Shown here in pieces: positions 17,135-27,298 of a DNA stretch of 64,000 nucleotides. The notes below the pieces were generated by a model. That model saw only the letters and a program-made list of their open reading frames with translations, ran no database searches and was not told where the DNA came from. How positions within the stretch are numbered: the first letter of the stretch is position 1; every line of letters begins with the position of its first letter. The stretch lies in NCBI GenBank assembly GCA_030427245.1, contig JAUHXA010000011.1:62001-126000 (forward strand). The letters are read 5' to 3'. The position numbers and the translations under genes were made by a program. Source of the DNA: Bacteroidia bacterium (lineage in GTDB: Bacteria > Bacteroidota > Bacteroidia > Chitinophagales > UBA2359).

Positions 17135-19192
17135 CTATTTTTGCACTAATATCATCGCTGAAATTCCTTTCACTTTCACCTGACCACTTACTTCAATAAT
17201 ACCCTCTTGATTGATTTCTTTTTGGTTCAACACCATCGTCCATTTACCTTCGGGCAAATCCACCATTTTATCCGAAGCGTTGCCATTGAAGTACACCAAA
17301 ATATCTTTCCATGAATCTCCATTGGCATTGTCCGAAATATGATAAGCAACCATGTTTTTTTCAGCCTCTAAAAAACGCAAATGTTTGACCACCATTTCGG
17401 TAGTAGGCATTCGAAAGGCGGGATGTGCTTTGCGGAGGGCAATCAAACTTTTGTAGTAGTCAAATAGGCTTTTGTATTGGGTTTTGCGAGACCAATCAAT
17501 CTGATTGATGCTGTCAGGTGATTCAAAAGAATTTTCCACACCGTTTTTGGTACGTGCGATTTCTGAACCTGCATGTAAGAAAGAAACGCCTTGTGAGGTT
17601 AAGACGATGGTCATTGCCAATTGGTGCATTTTTAGGCGAGTCGCTTCATCGTCCTGTTTGTTAGAGAGGAAAAGGCGATCGAATAAGGTGTGATTGTCGT
17701 GACAAGAGACGTAGTTGATACACTGAATGGGATTGTTTGCCCAAAAAGCATCGGAGTAATTGACTTTTGGGTAATCTATTTGTGGATGTTGTGTAGAGGC
17801 AACGATTCCAAATTTAATCGTTTCTTCTTTGCCATCTGCCCCACTGACAAAACCTCGTTCTTCGTGGTTAAAAACGCTTCCTTTCAATCCATCTCGCATA
17901 TCATCGCTAAATGCTGCAATCTTATTCAGTTGAGGCGTGTGGTGCTTCAATGCTCGTCTTTCGATAGGAAGCGGACTGTCTCCTGATGTCCAACCTTCGC
18001 CATACACAAAAATCGTGGGGTCTATTTCGTCTAAGGCTGCTCTAATTTCGTTCATGGTTTCGATGTCGTGAATTGCCATCAAATCGAAGCGAAATCCGTC
18101 AATGTGGTATTCTTCGACCCAATATTTGACCGACTCGATGATGAATTTTCGAACCATGGCACGTTCAGAAGCGGTCTCATTGCCGCAGCCTGAAGCATTG
18201 GAGAAACTACCATCGGCATTTTTGCGATAATAATAGTCGGGTACAAGCTGCTCTAAATAAGAAGTTTCGGTCAGTCCTGTATGGTTGTAAACAACATCCA
18301 TAACGACTCGAATTCCCGCCTTGTGAAAGGTCTGAATCATCTGTTTCATTTCCCTGATTCGGGTCGTTCCATCATGAGGGTAGGTACTGAATGAGCCTTC
18401 TGGAGCATTGTAGTTCAAAGGGTCATAGCCCCAATTGAATTGAGCGGTGTCCAATCTCGTTTCGTCAATCGAACGGTGGTCAAAGGTTGGTAATAGGTGG
18501 ACATGGGTGATGCCGAGCTCTTTGATGTGGTCTAAAGTGGTGGTCAATCCTTCTGCATTTTTTGTGCCTTCATGGGTCAATCCCAAGTATTTTCCACGAT
18601 GCTCGACAGGTACGCCTGAACTTGGATGAATACTCAGGTCTCGGATGTGTAGTTCGTAGAGTACAATGTCGGTAAAGTTTTGAAGAGGAGGGCGTTGGTC
18701 GTTGGTCCAGCCTTCGGGGTTGGTTTTGGTCAAATCGGCTACGACTCCCCTTTTGCCGTTTGCCCCTACAATCTTGACATAAGGATCGAGTGCTTCATCC
18801 AGCCATTTATCGCCTACTTTTACTTGATAAGTGTAGTATTTGCCTACCCAATCTCCTTCAAGGGTGGCAGACCAAACACCATTTTCAATTCGGTTCATCG
18901 GCTTGACTTCAATGATTCGCCCGTCAAGACCCGTTTCATAGAAATTGATTTTGGCTTCATTGGCAGTTGGTGCCCATATTTTGAAGGTCGAGGCTTGTGG
19001 TGTATAGGTTAAGCCGAGGTCTTTTTCGTTGTAAACAGGATATTCTTCAAAAGAATTGAAGGTGGTTTTGAAGTCTTTTTTTGAGGGAGTTTGTTCGTTG
19101 GATTGTTGACAGGAATTCATGGTTGCCATTGTTGTGATGAGTATTAACAGTAATTGAATATTGAAGCAAAAAGTAAGTGAAATATGTTTCAT
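17135..19192 (-). CDS. pulA: Type I pullulanase (GH13), lipoprotein
   Basis: This enzyme hydrolyses alpha-1,6 links in pullulan, glycogen and branched starch fragments. The 685-residue protein begins with a signal peptide ending in MNSCQQS (lipidated Cys about 28), which places it on a membrane surface. A CBM48-like module covers about 55-150 (FKIWAPTANEAKINFY). The GH13 barrel has YNWGYDP-like FNWGYDPLNYN (about 252-262), VMDVVYNHT (about 297-305), DGFRFDLM with the nucleophile Asp about 370, YGEGW with the acid Glu about 399, and SCHDNHTLFD with the third acid Asp about 499. All catalytic residues are present. It lies downstream of susC and susD but beyond a strong terminator, so it may have its own promoter. 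With the pair it forms a small alpha-glucan locus. Confidence 0.93.
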   Translation of the reverse strand: MKHISLTFCFNIQLLLILITTMATMNSCQQSNEQTPSKKDFKTTFNSFEEYPVYNEKDLGLTYTPQASTFKIWAPTANEAKINFYETGLDGRIIEVKPMNRIENGVWSATLEGDWVGKYYTYQVKVGDKWLDEALDPYVKIVGANGKRGVVADLTKTNPEGWTNDQRPPLQNFTDIVLYELHIRDLSIHPSSGVPVEHRGKYLGLTHEGTKNAEGLTTTLDHIKELGITHVHLLPTFDHRSIDETRLDTAQFNWGYDPLNYNAPEGSFSTYPHDGTTRIREMKQMIQTFHKAGIRVVMDVVYNHTGLTETSYLEQLVPDYYYRKNADGSFSNASGCGNETASERAMVRKFIIESVKYWVEEYHIDGFRFDLMAIHDIETMNEIRAALDEIDPTIFVYGEGWTSGDSPLPIERRALKHHTPQLNKIAAFSDDMRDGLKGSVFNHEERGFVSGADGKEETIKFGIVASTQHPQIDYPKVNYSDAFWANNPIQCINYVSCHDNHTLFDRLFLSNKQDDEATRLKMHQLAMTIVLTSQGVSFLHAGSEIARTKNGVENSFESPDSINQIDWSRKTQYKSLFDYYKSLIALRKAHPAFRMPTTEMVVKHLRFLEAEKNMVAYHISDNANGDSWKDILVYFNGNASDKMVDLPEGKWTMVLNQKEINQEGIIEVSGQVKVKGISAMILVQK

Positions 19193-19321
19193 TGAAGGAA
19201 TTGTTTGAAGTGAGTCTTTTGAAGGGAAAGATAGGGAAATTCAAATTCAAAGTATAAATTCAAGCTCAAAATCCTTGGTTTGGAGTTTTGATTTGTTTGA
19301 ATGAATTGTGTGGAATGAAAA

Positions 19322-19358
19322 AGAAAACGGCTACTCAGTTTCCTGAATAGCCGTTTTT
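19322..19358 (-). terminator. Terminator after susD
   Basis: The arms AAAACGGCTA (19324-19333) and TAGCCGTTTT (19348-19357) extend inward by TCAG/CTGA around a TTTC loop, giving a 15-step stem with one mismatch. It lies about 70 bp beyond the susD stop codon and separates susCD from pulA. Confidence 0.85.
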
Positions 19359-19426
19359 GCATAGTTCGTAAAAAGAGATTAAACCATCAATGTTATTCAA
19401 CATTCATAATTTATCACTTATTAAAA

Positions 19427-20881
19427 TCAATTTGGATTCTGATCCGCAGCAGAAATAGCTTCGTTTGCATTGATTTCATCTTCTGGTAGTTGGAATCTAA
19501 AGTCATTGCTTTCAGCATCATAATTATAAAAACCGAAAGAAGCGTGATTGCTACCTTCATAATCTCTTACTAATGGTTTTTTCAAACGCTTCAAATCAAA
19601 CCAACCAGTTCCTTCTCCCCAAAGCTCAATTCTTCTATGAAGGTATACTTCTTCTACCAAATCGTCACCAGTGGCAGTAGAAAGAGTGTATCCAGCATCT
19701 CTGGTACTTACCAAATCAAACAATACTTGTGCAGCAGAACCATCTCCCAAACGAGCCAATGCTTCTGCTTCAATCAAATACATTTCAGCAGCTCTCATAT
19801 AAACATAGTCTCCTTCAAAGAAAGAAGGGTCTCTAAATTTAATGTTGGCATAAGCTGGCAATGCAGGATAGGTTTCATTTCCATTTACAGGATCTACAAA
19901 CGCACCTTTACGAATATCGGAGTCAGAAATCATGCTATATAGATTGGCATCAATGTTTTTGTAAACGCCTAATACCCCTGCATAACCATTATTGGTATTG
20001 TCGAAGTGAGAGAAGAAAGAGGCAAAAACGGTAGATGATTCACCGTCAATGTCTGCTCCCCACATCCATTCAGCATTTCCAATATCAGAAAAACCAGACA
20101 TCCATTCAGCAGCCGACATAGGTGCATAACCCGCACGAGCAGCATTTGCCATTGCAGCGGCTCCAGACCAGTTGCCCATCTCTAAGTACACAGCCGCCAA
20201 AAATCCTTGGGCTACTGCTTGATTCACTTCTTGTTTGGTACTTCTGGTATAACCATCTAATAAAGTTACAGCGGCTTCTAAGTCAGCAGCCATTTGGGCA
20301 TAAGCTTCGCCTACTGTAGCACGAGGTTTACCGTCAAAGTTTTCACCATTGGGTAATGGAATACTCAAGTCACTTTCATGTCCAATATAGGTATGAGAAT
20401 AGATACGTGCCAACACATGAGTAAATAGTCCTCTCAATGCCAATGCCTGTCCTAATAAGGCTTTTGCAGTAGGATCAGTTGTAGCAGGATCAACTGCTGT
20501 AATGACTGAGTTTACTTCTGCAACTTGCTTATAGTAAGTATTCCAAAGAATACGTGTTCTGGAAGAAGTCTGTACTCGAGCATCATAATTGTAGTAAAAT
20601 CCAGTCCAATGGAATACAGACATGGTGATGTCTTGTCCCATCATATCCAAGTGAGCTTTAGTTGCCATGTGTCCATAGTCGATATGGCCTGTATTTCCGC
20701 CAATACTATAAGTTCTTAAATTGGCATAAACCCCATTAATGATTGCTTGAAGTGCAGCAGGATTCTCTGCTAATTGAAGGTTAGAAATAGTGTTTTCTGG
20801 CACTGTATCCAGAAAATCTTTTTCGCAACTTGTCATTGCGAAAAACAATATACATACTACTAAAAATAATTTATTTTTCAT
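19427..20881 (-). CDS. RagB/SusD family nutrient-binding lipoprotein
   Basis: SusD-type proteins are surface lipoproteins that cap a SusC transporter and bind the oligosaccharide to be imported. I take ATG 20881 (484 residues); the longer frame starts with TTG. The signal peptide ends in FFAMTSCEKDFLDTVPENT, a typical SusD start with the lipidated Cys followed by the FLD motif. TPR-like helices follow (LLGQALALRGLFTHVLARIY). The C-terminal half has family blocks EAEALARLGDGSAAQ and HRRIELWGEGTGWFDLKRL. The last residues, INANEAISAADQNPN, are the usual end. The gene is 113 bp downstream of its susC partner, with a long inverted repeat in between. Substrate specificity is inferred from pulA only. 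Confidence 0.95.
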   Translation of the reverse strand: MKNKLFLVVCILFFAMTSCEKDFLDTVPENTISNLQLAENPAALQAIINGVYANLRTYSIGGNTGHIDYGHMATKAHLDMMGQDITMSVFHWTGFYYNYDARVQTSSRTRILWNTYYKQVAEVNSVITAVDPATTDPTAKALLGQALALRGLFTHVLARIYSHTYIGHESDLSIPLPNGENFDGKPRATVGEAYAQMAADLEAAVTLLDGYTRSTKQEVNQAVAQGFLAAVYLEMGNWSGAAAMANAARAGYAPMSAAEWMSGFSDIGNAEWMWGADIDGESSTVFASFFSHFDNTNNGYAGVLGVYKNIDANLYSMISDSDIRKGAFVDPVNGNETYPALPAYANIKFRDPSFFEGDYVYMRAAEMYLIEAEALARLGDGSAAQVLFDLVSTRDAGYTLSTATGDDLVEEVYLHRRIELWGEGTGWFDLKRLKKPLVRDYEGSNHASFGFYNYDAESNDFRFQLPEDEINANEAISAADQNPN

Positions 20882-20924
20882 GTATAAACTTGTTTTAAAA
20901 TTATTCAAATGAAAATATCAAAGT

Positions 20925-20991
20925 AATGAAAATTGGAAACATAACCCAAAAACGATTATATAGTTTAGTCAGCTATGTTCCAATTTTCATT
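20925..20991 (-). promoter_or_regulatory. Long stem-loop between susC and susD
   Basis: The arms AATGAAAATTGGAAACATA (20925-20943) and TATGTTCCAATTTTCATT (20974-20991) pair over 18 bp with one bulged base, around a 30-nt loop. There is no strong T-run directly after the stem. It could be a transcript-processing or partial-termination element that sets the susC:susD ratio. An ordinary terminator is the alternative. Confidence 0.6.
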
Positions 20992-21021
20992 TTTTGGTGA
21001 TAAAGTATCACCCAGCTTACA

Positions 21022-24000
21022 TTAAAACTTGATGTTTGCTCCAAAAGACATACTTCTCATAACAGAGTATTCATTTGAAGCCAAGCCATTAACACTCAAA
21101 CGAGGATCATATCCCTGTCTTTTTGACCAAAGATAAACGTTGCTTGCAGAAGCATAAAGACCTATACCTGCAATGCCAATATTGTCAAACATAGACGCAG
21201 GCAATTGATAGCCCAAGACAATGTTTTGAAGACTTAGATAGGAAGCGTCTATCAACCAAAAATCAGAAGTATTGTCGTTTTGTGTATCAAATACATCTAA
21301 TCTTGGAATAGATGCGCTTGTGTTTTCAGGTGTCCAAGAGTTTAATACGTCTTTGTGATAGTTGTTTCCTACATCTGGTGCAGAACCTAAAAGACTTTGA
21401 TAAACTCCGTCAAATCCATATCCTCCTAGTTGATAAGCGAAGTCAATGTCTAATGTAACTCCTTTGATATTGAATCCAGTAGAGAATCCACCATACAAAT
21501 CTGGAATAGCTGATTTGCCAATAAAGTATTCAGTTGCATCATTGTATTCTGTTGTTGTAATTCTACTACCTGTAGGATTACCGTCGTCATCCAACTCATC
21601 CATGAACCATTGTGCATCACCTGTTTCAGTTTCGATTCCAGCGAATTCTCTCATATGGTAATCGTATCGAGAACGCCCTTCCTCTAATCTGAAGCGAGCA
21701 GCATTCGGGTCATCAATAAATTCTTGTGGTAAACGGGTGATTTCGTTATTGTAAGCAGTTCCATTCCAACTCAAAGACCAAGAGAAATCAGGCTTTTGGA
21801 TAACAGTTGCATCCAATGAGATTTCAATACCTTTGTTTTGCATATCCCCTACGTTGTCAGGAAATGCTCCACGTCCTTCAGATAGTGGTAAAGGGTTGTA
21901 AAACAACAAGTCTTCTACTTTTCTAATGAAATATTCAACATTTACGTTGACTCGATTCTTGAACAATCCTGCTTCAAAACCTACATTTGTATTGCTTGAA
22001 GTCTCCCATACCAAATCAGGGTTACCCAAACCTACAAAACTAACACCGGGAACACCACCACCTGCGTTCACTACATCAAACTGGTCGACATAGGCATAGT
22101 AGTTTCTGTTGTCTTGGTCTCCTACAATAGTTCTATTGATGTCTTCATACAAAATAGCATCGTTTCCTTGTTGACCATAACTTGCTTTTAATCGAAGGCT
22201 GCTCAACCAGTCTGCTCCTTCTAAGAAGCTTTCCTGTGATAAATCCCATGCACCTCCAATACCGAAGAAGTTACCCCATCGGTTGTCTGGGTGGAAGACA
22301 GAAGAACCTTCTCTACGGAAACTTGCATTGATGAAGTATTTACTTCTAAAATCATAGTTCAATCGAGAAAAAAACCCTTCAACGGTATATTCTTTTTCGT
22401 ATCCTTCTGCATACTGTACATTGGTTGCATTGTTCAATACTGCCAAATTGGTCAACAATGCTTCTGTTTTTTGCGCTCTCAATAGACTGAAATCGTATTG
22501 ATTGCTCTCGTGTCCTAATAAAACGGCCACAGAGTGATCCCCGAATTCTTTACGCCAGTTCAACAATTGTTGGTGAACTACGGTAGTTGCTTTGTTCGAA
22601 GTAGTAGTCAAACGTCCGTTTACACCAGAAGCATCTCCACCAATAGGAGTAGAGAAAGCAGTAACATTACCTCCTACATAATCTACAGAGAATACATAAC
22701 TAAAGGTAAAATCCTCTAAGAAATTGATGTGGGCGTATGTTCTTGCTGAAAGGTTGTCGTAAGAATTTTTGTCGATATCCAATAAACTTGTCGCTACAGG
22801 ATTATTAAAAGCACCATAGGGTCTTACACCTGGGATTCCGTCACCAGATTCTCCAAAATCAAATACTCTATCGCCGTTGGCATCTCTGATAAAATTACCT
22901 GATTCATCACGTCCATAAACAGGATAAATAGGAGCTACATTTCTTGCCCAACTAAACAAGTTGCTATAAGTATTAGAAGCAACATTTTGAACAGGAGCAT
23001 CTTGCTGAGTATTGGCATAGTTTATATTACCACCTACACTAATTGCATCATTTACATCAAAATCAATAGCGCCTCGACCTGTGATTCTTTCAAAACCAGA
23101 CTGAAGTGCAAAACCTGCATCGTCTAAGTAACCTACAGAAAAGAAACTACCCACTTTATCTGTTTTTGAGCGAATACTCAAATAGGTTTCTTTTCTTGTA
23201 CTTGGTTCAAATAATTCATCTGCCCACAAGTCTTGGTATAATAAGTTTGCACTTGAATTCAACCGACCAGTATTAGGATCAATCAATTGGTCGTCTGCTA
23301 CATCATAGTTGTTGTAACCCAAAGAAAATTCACCTCCAGAAACTACCTCGGCTGCAGCTTGGGCAGCAGCATCTGCGGCAGATAAATCAGGATTTGTGTT
23401 AAGTAGTCCAATACGATTACGGTCGTACCATACTTCGTAGTATTGACCTGGATCAGTGATTATATCGTAATCTTTAACCATTCGGTCATTTCTACCAATC
23501 TTCATATCTAATGTTACTTCCAATCCACTTTTCTTACCTTTCTTGGTGGTTACGATAATAACACCATTCGCACCTCTACTACCATACAAGGCGTTGGCAG
23601 AAGCATCTTTCAAAAAGGTCATAGATTCAATATCTTGTGGAGCGATAGAGTTGATATTTCCATTGAAAGGTACTCCATCTACTACATATAAAGGCTCGCT
23701 GGAAGCATTGATTGAACCAATACCTCTAAATCGAATACTTGGAGCTTCTCCCGGCTGCCCGTCTTGGGCAATGATTTGTACCCCAGCAATTTTACCTGTC
23801 AGACCTTGAACAACATTTGAAGATTGGATTTTTTCAATGTCGTCAGATTGTACTGAGGTTACAGATCCTGTGATTTCTCTTTTTGTTTGAGAACCGTAGG
23901 CGGTTACAATTACCTGATTCAAAACAAGATCATCTACTACTAATGTTACATTCATACTATTAGAGGACCCTATTTCCTTTTCCTGTGGGGTAAACCCTAC

Positions 24001-24216
24001 GTAACTAAAAACTAAGGTTTTGGCATCGTCTGGAACGCTTAGGGAGTAATTCCCATCTATATCCGTCACAGTACCATTCGTTGTTCCTTTTACCACTACT
24101 GAAACGCCCACAAGGGCTTCTCCGTCGCTGGTCACCACACCACTAATGGTTCGCTGAGCCATTGCATAGTTGGATGTGAAAAGGACTGCAAAAAGAATGA
24201 TTAAAATTTTCTTCAT
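21022..24216 (-). CDS. SusC/RagA family TonB-linked outer-membrane transporter
   Basis: SusC proteins are TonB-dependent barrels that import oligosaccharides bound by the SusD lid. This one has 1,064 residues, the normal size. After the signal peptide (cleaved after AMA near residue 20) comes a CarboxypepD_reg-like domain, about 22-100 (RTISGVVTSDGEALVGVSVV). The plug domain then starts with GSQTKREITGSVTSV. Family signatures are GEAPSIRFRGIGSINASSEP, YVVDGVPFNG and DASANALYGSRGANGVIIVTT. The rest is a 22-strand barrel ending in RSMSFGANIKF. TonB box-like residues precede the plug. susD follows directly. The CarboxypepD_reg domain without an N-terminal STN/anti-sigma domain suggests no transmembrane sigma signalling. 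Confidence 0.96.
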   Translation of the reverse strand: MKKILIILFAVLFTSNYAMAQRTISGVVTSDGEALVGVSVVVKGTTNGTVTDIDGNYSLSVPDDAKTLVFSYVGFTPQEKEIGSSNSMNVTLVVDDLVLNQVIVTAYGSQTKREITGSVTSVQSDDIEKIQSSNVVQGLTGKIAGVQIIAQDGQPGEAPSIRFRGIGSINASSEPLYVVDGVPFNGNINSIAPQDIESMTFLKDASANALYGSRGANGVIIVTTKKGKKSGLEVTLDMKIGRNDRMVKDYDIITDPGQYYEVWYDRNRIGLLNTNPDLSAADAAAQAAAEVVSGGEFSLGYNNYDVADDQLIDPNTGRLNSSANLLYQDLWADELFEPSTRKETYLSIRSKTDKVGSFFSVGYLDDAGFALQSGFERITGRGAIDFDVNDAISVGGNINYANTQQDAPVQNVASNTYSNLFSWARNVAPIYPVYGRDESGNFIRDANGDRVFDFGESGDGIPGVRPYGAFNNPVATSLLDIDKNSYDNLSARTYAHINFLEDFTFSYVFSVDYVGGNVTAFSTPIGGDASGVNGRLTTTSNKATTVVHQQLLNWRKEFGDHSVAVLLGHESNQYDFSLLRAQKTEALLTNLAVLNNATNVQYAEGYEKEYTVEGFFSRLNYDFRSKYFINASFRREGSSVFHPDNRWGNFFGIGGAWDLSQESFLEGADWLSSLRLKASYGQQGNDAILYEDINRTIVGDQDNRNYYAYVDQFDVVNAGGGVPGVSFVGLGNPDLVWETSSNTNVGFEAGLFKNRVNVNVEYFIRKVEDLLFYNPLPLSEGRGAFPDNVGDMQNKGIEISLDATVIQKPDFSWSLSWNGTAYNNEITRLPQEFIDDPNAARFRLEEGRSRYDYHMREFAGIETETGDAQWFMDELDDDGNPTGSRITTTEYNDATEYFIGKSAIPDLYGGFSTGFNIKGVTLDIDFAYQLGGYGFDGVYQSLLGSAPDVGNNYHKDVLNSWTPENTSASIPRLDVFDTQNDNTSDFWLIDASYLSLQNIVLGYQLPASMFDNIGIAGIGLYASASNVYLWSKRQGYDPRLSVNGLASNEYSVMRSMSFGANIKF

Positions 24217-24731
24217 ATCAAAAAAAATTATAGGTTAATAAAATGCTTACAATGTTGCACTATCTAAAGTGCAAGTGATTATTTTTAAAAAAATTCATTG
24301 AATATTTTAGTAACCAGATATGATGTGTGAATTAGGAACAGGAGAGTTCAAATATGCAGATTAAATATAATAAAAGGGATAGAAATAATCCTGTTAACTT
24401 TAATAAAGAGAGGGAGTTAACTACTTCAATCCATAAAAACACATGCTGTTTTTTTGATAATTGCAGCACATGTAAAAACACTTTTAATACTTCCTTTTTC
24501 CTAAAAAAAACAAAATTTCTGGCTATGTTATCTCTAAGATGGGAAAGTAATAGAAAATGGTTGCAACAGCTCGTTAAGATTTCTTAACATTTTTGAAAAA
24601 AGTCGTGCTAATTTCAAAATTAAAATTTGAATACAAAATGTAGATAAAATAATTATTGATGGGAATTCTCATACTCACCAACACAATTGAGAGTGTTCTA
24701 ATTTTCTTTTAATTCATATATATTTAAATAT
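24217..24731. other. Intergenic spacer, 515 bp, upstream of susC
   Basis: This AT-rich spacer separates susC from gldA. I found no convincing gene; a 77-codon plus-strand ORF at 24354-24587 has low-complexity Lys/Asn-rich content and is rejected. The region should hold the susC promoter on the right side. No riboswitch or tRNA was recognised. Confidence 0.55.
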
Positions 24732-25646
24732 TTAATTTGAAGAGGTCACTTGTCTGAATACATCTTCAAGATTGTTAGAAACCTTTTGCATACCTAAAAG
24801 GGTGAGATTATTTTGAACAGAAAAATGAAATATTTCAGCACGAATATCTTGATTGTTAAGAGTACTTATCTGCCATTTATTATTTCCAATGGCTTCAATT
24901 TGATGAATATAAGGCAGCTTATCTAATAGATTGGAAGAGATGGTTTCTGCAAATTCTACGACAAGGATCGTTTGGTTATTACTTTGTTGTTGAAGGTTTT
25001 CGGTTTTGTCGTCTGCTACAATTTCTCCCTTATTGATGATGACTACTCGGTCACATATCGCTTGTACTTCTTGCATAATATGGCTGGAGAGAATCACTGT
25101 TTTTTCTTTACCCAACATTGTAATAACTTTCCGAATTTCAATCAATTGGTTGGGGTCCAAACCCGATGTAGGTTCATCCAATATTAGGACTTTGGGATCG
25201 TGCAACATTGCCTGAGCCAATCCTACTCGTTGACGATATCCTTTGGAGAGTTGCCCAATTTTCTTTTTTTGTTCACGCTCTAAGCCTGTCAGCGCTATCA
25301 TTTCATCAATTCTCTTTTTGGTGTTTTTCCCTAAATGATGCAAACGTCCTACGAAATCTAAATATTCTTTCACATACATGTCGAGATAAAGAGGATTGTG
25401 TTCTGGCAGATAGCCTATGAGCTGTCGAACTTCCATAGGGTGTGTTTGAACATCAAAACCACAGACACTCACTGTTCCTTCTGTTTGGGGAATAAAACAG
25501 CTAATAATTTTCATGGTGGTGGATTTTCCTGCACCATTAGGGCCTAAAAAACCCAATACTTCCCCTTCTTTTGCTTCAAAGCTGACCTTGTTTACTGCCT
25601 TTTGGGTACCGTAGGTTTTGGTGAGCTGTTTTACTTTTACCGACAT
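24732..25646 (-). CDS. gldA: GldA-like ABC transporter ATP-binding subunit
   Basis: GldA is the ATPase of the GldA-GldF-GldG ABC complex needed for gliding in some Bacteroidota. The 304-residue protein has Walker A GPNGAGKST (about 35-43), the signature block LSKGYRQRVGLAQAML, and Walker B VLILDEPTSGLDP. The first 220 residues are the ATPase; the remaining 80 form the DUF4162-like tail found in this subfamily. Family resemblance to GldA is strong at the start (KQLTKTYGTQKAVNKVSF) and in IGYLPEHNPLYLDMYV. No membrane subunit gene (gldF, gldG) is adjacent, but in other members of the phylum gldA is also unlinked from gldFG. Other DrrA-type exporters are the alternative. Confidence 0.8.
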   Translation of the reverse strand: MSVKVKQLTKTYGTQKAVNKVSFEAKEGEVLGFLGPNGAGKSTTMKIISCFIPQTEGTVSVCGFDVQTHPMEVRQLIGYLPEHNPLYLDMYVKEYLDFVGRLHHLGKNTKKRIDEMIALTGLEREQKKKIGQLSKGYRQRVGLAQAMLHDPKVLILDEPTSGLDPNQLIEIRKVITMLGKEKTVILSSHIMQEVQAICDRVVIINKGEIVADDKTENLQQQSNNQTILVVEFAETISSNLLDKLPYIHQIEAIGNNKWQISTLNNQDIRAEIFHFSVQNNLTLLGMQKVSNNLEDVFRQVTSSN

Positions 25647-25721
25647 TTGTTGGGACGAAATTGATGATTAATTCGACAAAAATAACTATAATTTTGGTTC
25701 ATTGAAGATTTCAGTGGAAGG

Positions 25722-25798
25722 AGACTTTTGAAGCTTAATATTAGAAAGGTAGGATCTTTGAAAATCAGTACACTCTCAAAAGGAAACTTCAAAAGTCT
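25722..25798 (-). terminator. Inverted repeat downstream of the thioredoxin-like operon
   Basis: Perfect 12-bp arms AGACTTTTGAAG (25722-25733) and CTTCAAAAGTCT (25787-25798) enclose 53 nt. It lies between the last thioredoxin-like gene and gldA. The large loop makes it a poor classical terminator. It may be a processing hairpin or a protein-binding pair. Confidence 0.35.
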
Positions 25799-25831
25799 TT
25801 TCGTTTTCTACTAAGAGATATTCATCAGCCA

Positions 25832-27178
25832 TTATTTTTTGTTCAATAAACCTCTGCTTCTAAGTTTATCTATCAATCGCCTTGCTTTGCCTATGTCTAT
25901 GAATTTATTGATGTTGTTTTCTTTGTTGTATCTATTTCGGATTTCAGCAATTCGAATAGCTTCATCTGCAGCCCTTTTAGAGAGTTTGAATTCTTCGGTT
26001 TTGTAGTACAGAAGGGCTAATGTCAAATTATTATAATATTGAGGATCTATGCTAATGGATTCCTTTGTCCATTTGATGGCATTTTTCATAGCCGATTTGT
26101 TCTTGGCTTTCACATAATGAGCATAGTTGTGTGCCACCAAATTGAGTTGATAAGGATCTGAAATATTGTATCCTTCTAAGTATTCGGATGTGATTTTGAT
26201 GTACTCCTTCCATGATCTTGTGCCTTCGTAATACTGTGATTCTATCAAAAAAATAAACTCCTTCATATTGGGCAGATTACAAACTTCGAGTACCTTTTTT
26301 GCTTTTTTGAACAATGCCATATCTCGTTCTTTTATAGCAGTTTGAATGCTATTGTAAATAGCACTTTTGAGCCTGTCATTGATTTTTCCTCCCAATATGG
26401 TTTTGAAGTATCCTGCATCTCTTATGAAGTAGTCTATGGCCGAATTTTCGAGATTGTCTGCAAAATCGTATAGAAACTTTCGATTTTTGCCGTTTTTCAT
26501 ATCAGTATCTTGCTGAGTCCTGATGTATTCGTTTACAATCGAATTGTAGGGTTCTTCGAGAGCTTTTAGTGTGTAAGCATAATTATATAAGAATTCGGGA
26601 TCTCTATAATTCATATTGTATTTATCGTGCATATTTTCTAAGTTCACACGATTTTCAGAAGTACGCAACGGTAAGTGAACAGCATTACTACCAGCTTCGA
26701 TGAGTTGATTTGCATCTACAATTTCATCTTCTTTTCCGAGAATTTTTCCTTTGGAATTGAAAAAAATAACCATTGGTCGTGAACCTAAGTCGTGCATTCT
26801 TGCAAAATTGACATTCTCCACATCATCTACATCCATTATGTAGCTGATAAAGTTTTGATTGTAAAAGTCCCCTACTTTCTTATCTGTATATAAGTTCGTA
26901 GCGAGATGATCACATGCACTACAACTCTTTGAAGTTGTATGCACAAATAAGGATTTTTGACTGGTCTCTGCTAGTTGAAGCACATCTGTCAGTGTACCTT
27001 TTTTAAAATCTAAAAAATACTCGGGATAAGGGGTTTCGTCACTTGCTTCGGGATAGGGAGTTTCTTTTTTAATTTTTTTCTTGTCGTCATCTCCTGCAAT
27101 CAGTGAGGTACTTGAGAAGTAACAACATAAAAATAGTACACAAAAAACAAAACGTGATAAGTTGCTTAATCTACTCAT
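25832..27178 (-). CDS. Secreted thioredoxin-fold/TPR-like protein A (CxxC present)
   Basis: This 448-residue exported protein has a signal peptide (FVFCVLFLCCYFSSTSLIAG), a thioredoxin-7-like fold with the redox pair SCSACDH (Cys about 86 and 89), and a long helical C-terminal part. The C-terminal third looks like TPRs (AIKWTKESISIDPQYYNN). Such proteins usually reduce or protect thiols in the periplasm or on surface proteins. It is the downstream member of a three-gene array, 120 bp after copy B. All three share the order signal, thioredoxin fold, helical repeats, and a common final block (YYNNLTLALLYYKT), so they are paralogues. The helical part may bind client proteins. Confidence 0.8.
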   Translation of the reverse strand: MSRLSNLSRFVFCVLFLCCYFSSTSLIAGDDDKKKIKKETPYPEASDETPYPEYFLDFKKGTLTDVLQLAETSQKSLFVHTTSKSCSACDHLATNLYTDKKVGDFYNQNFISYIMDVDDVENVNFARMHDLGSRPMVIFFNSKGKILGKEDEIVDANQLIEAGSNAVHLPLRTSENRVNLENMHDKYNMNYRDPEFLYNYAYTLKALEEPYNSIVNEYIRTQQDTDMKNGKNRKFLYDFADNLENSAIDYFIRDAGYFKTILGGKINDRLKSAIYNSIQTAIKERDMALFKKAKKVLEVCNLPNMKEFIFLIESQYYEGTRSWKEYIKITSEYLEGYNISDPYQLNLVAHNYAHYVKAKNKSAMKNAIKWTKESISIDPQYYNNLTLALLYYKTEEFKLSKRAADEAIRIAEIRNRYNKENNINKFIDIGKARRLIDKLRSRGLLNKK

Positions 27179-27298
27179 GGTGCTGGTTTTTAAAATTTTA
27201 CAGAAAGTAAATAAAATAAGGATATAAAAGGTTAAATATTGAAAGAGTAATTTGTGTTGTGTGTTACAAATTTTTAAAAAAAAATCATTACAATTATG

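Noticed and set aside
17135-24216. Full starch-utilisation system with susE, susF and a susR regulator
   Set aside because: Only susC, susD and pulA are visible. No SusE/SusF or regulator gene lies between or beside them.
24354-24587. 77-codon plus-strand ORF upstream of susC
   Set aside because: Lys/Asn/Thr-rich, low complexity, no ribosome-binding or family signal. It probably reflects the AT-rich promoter region.
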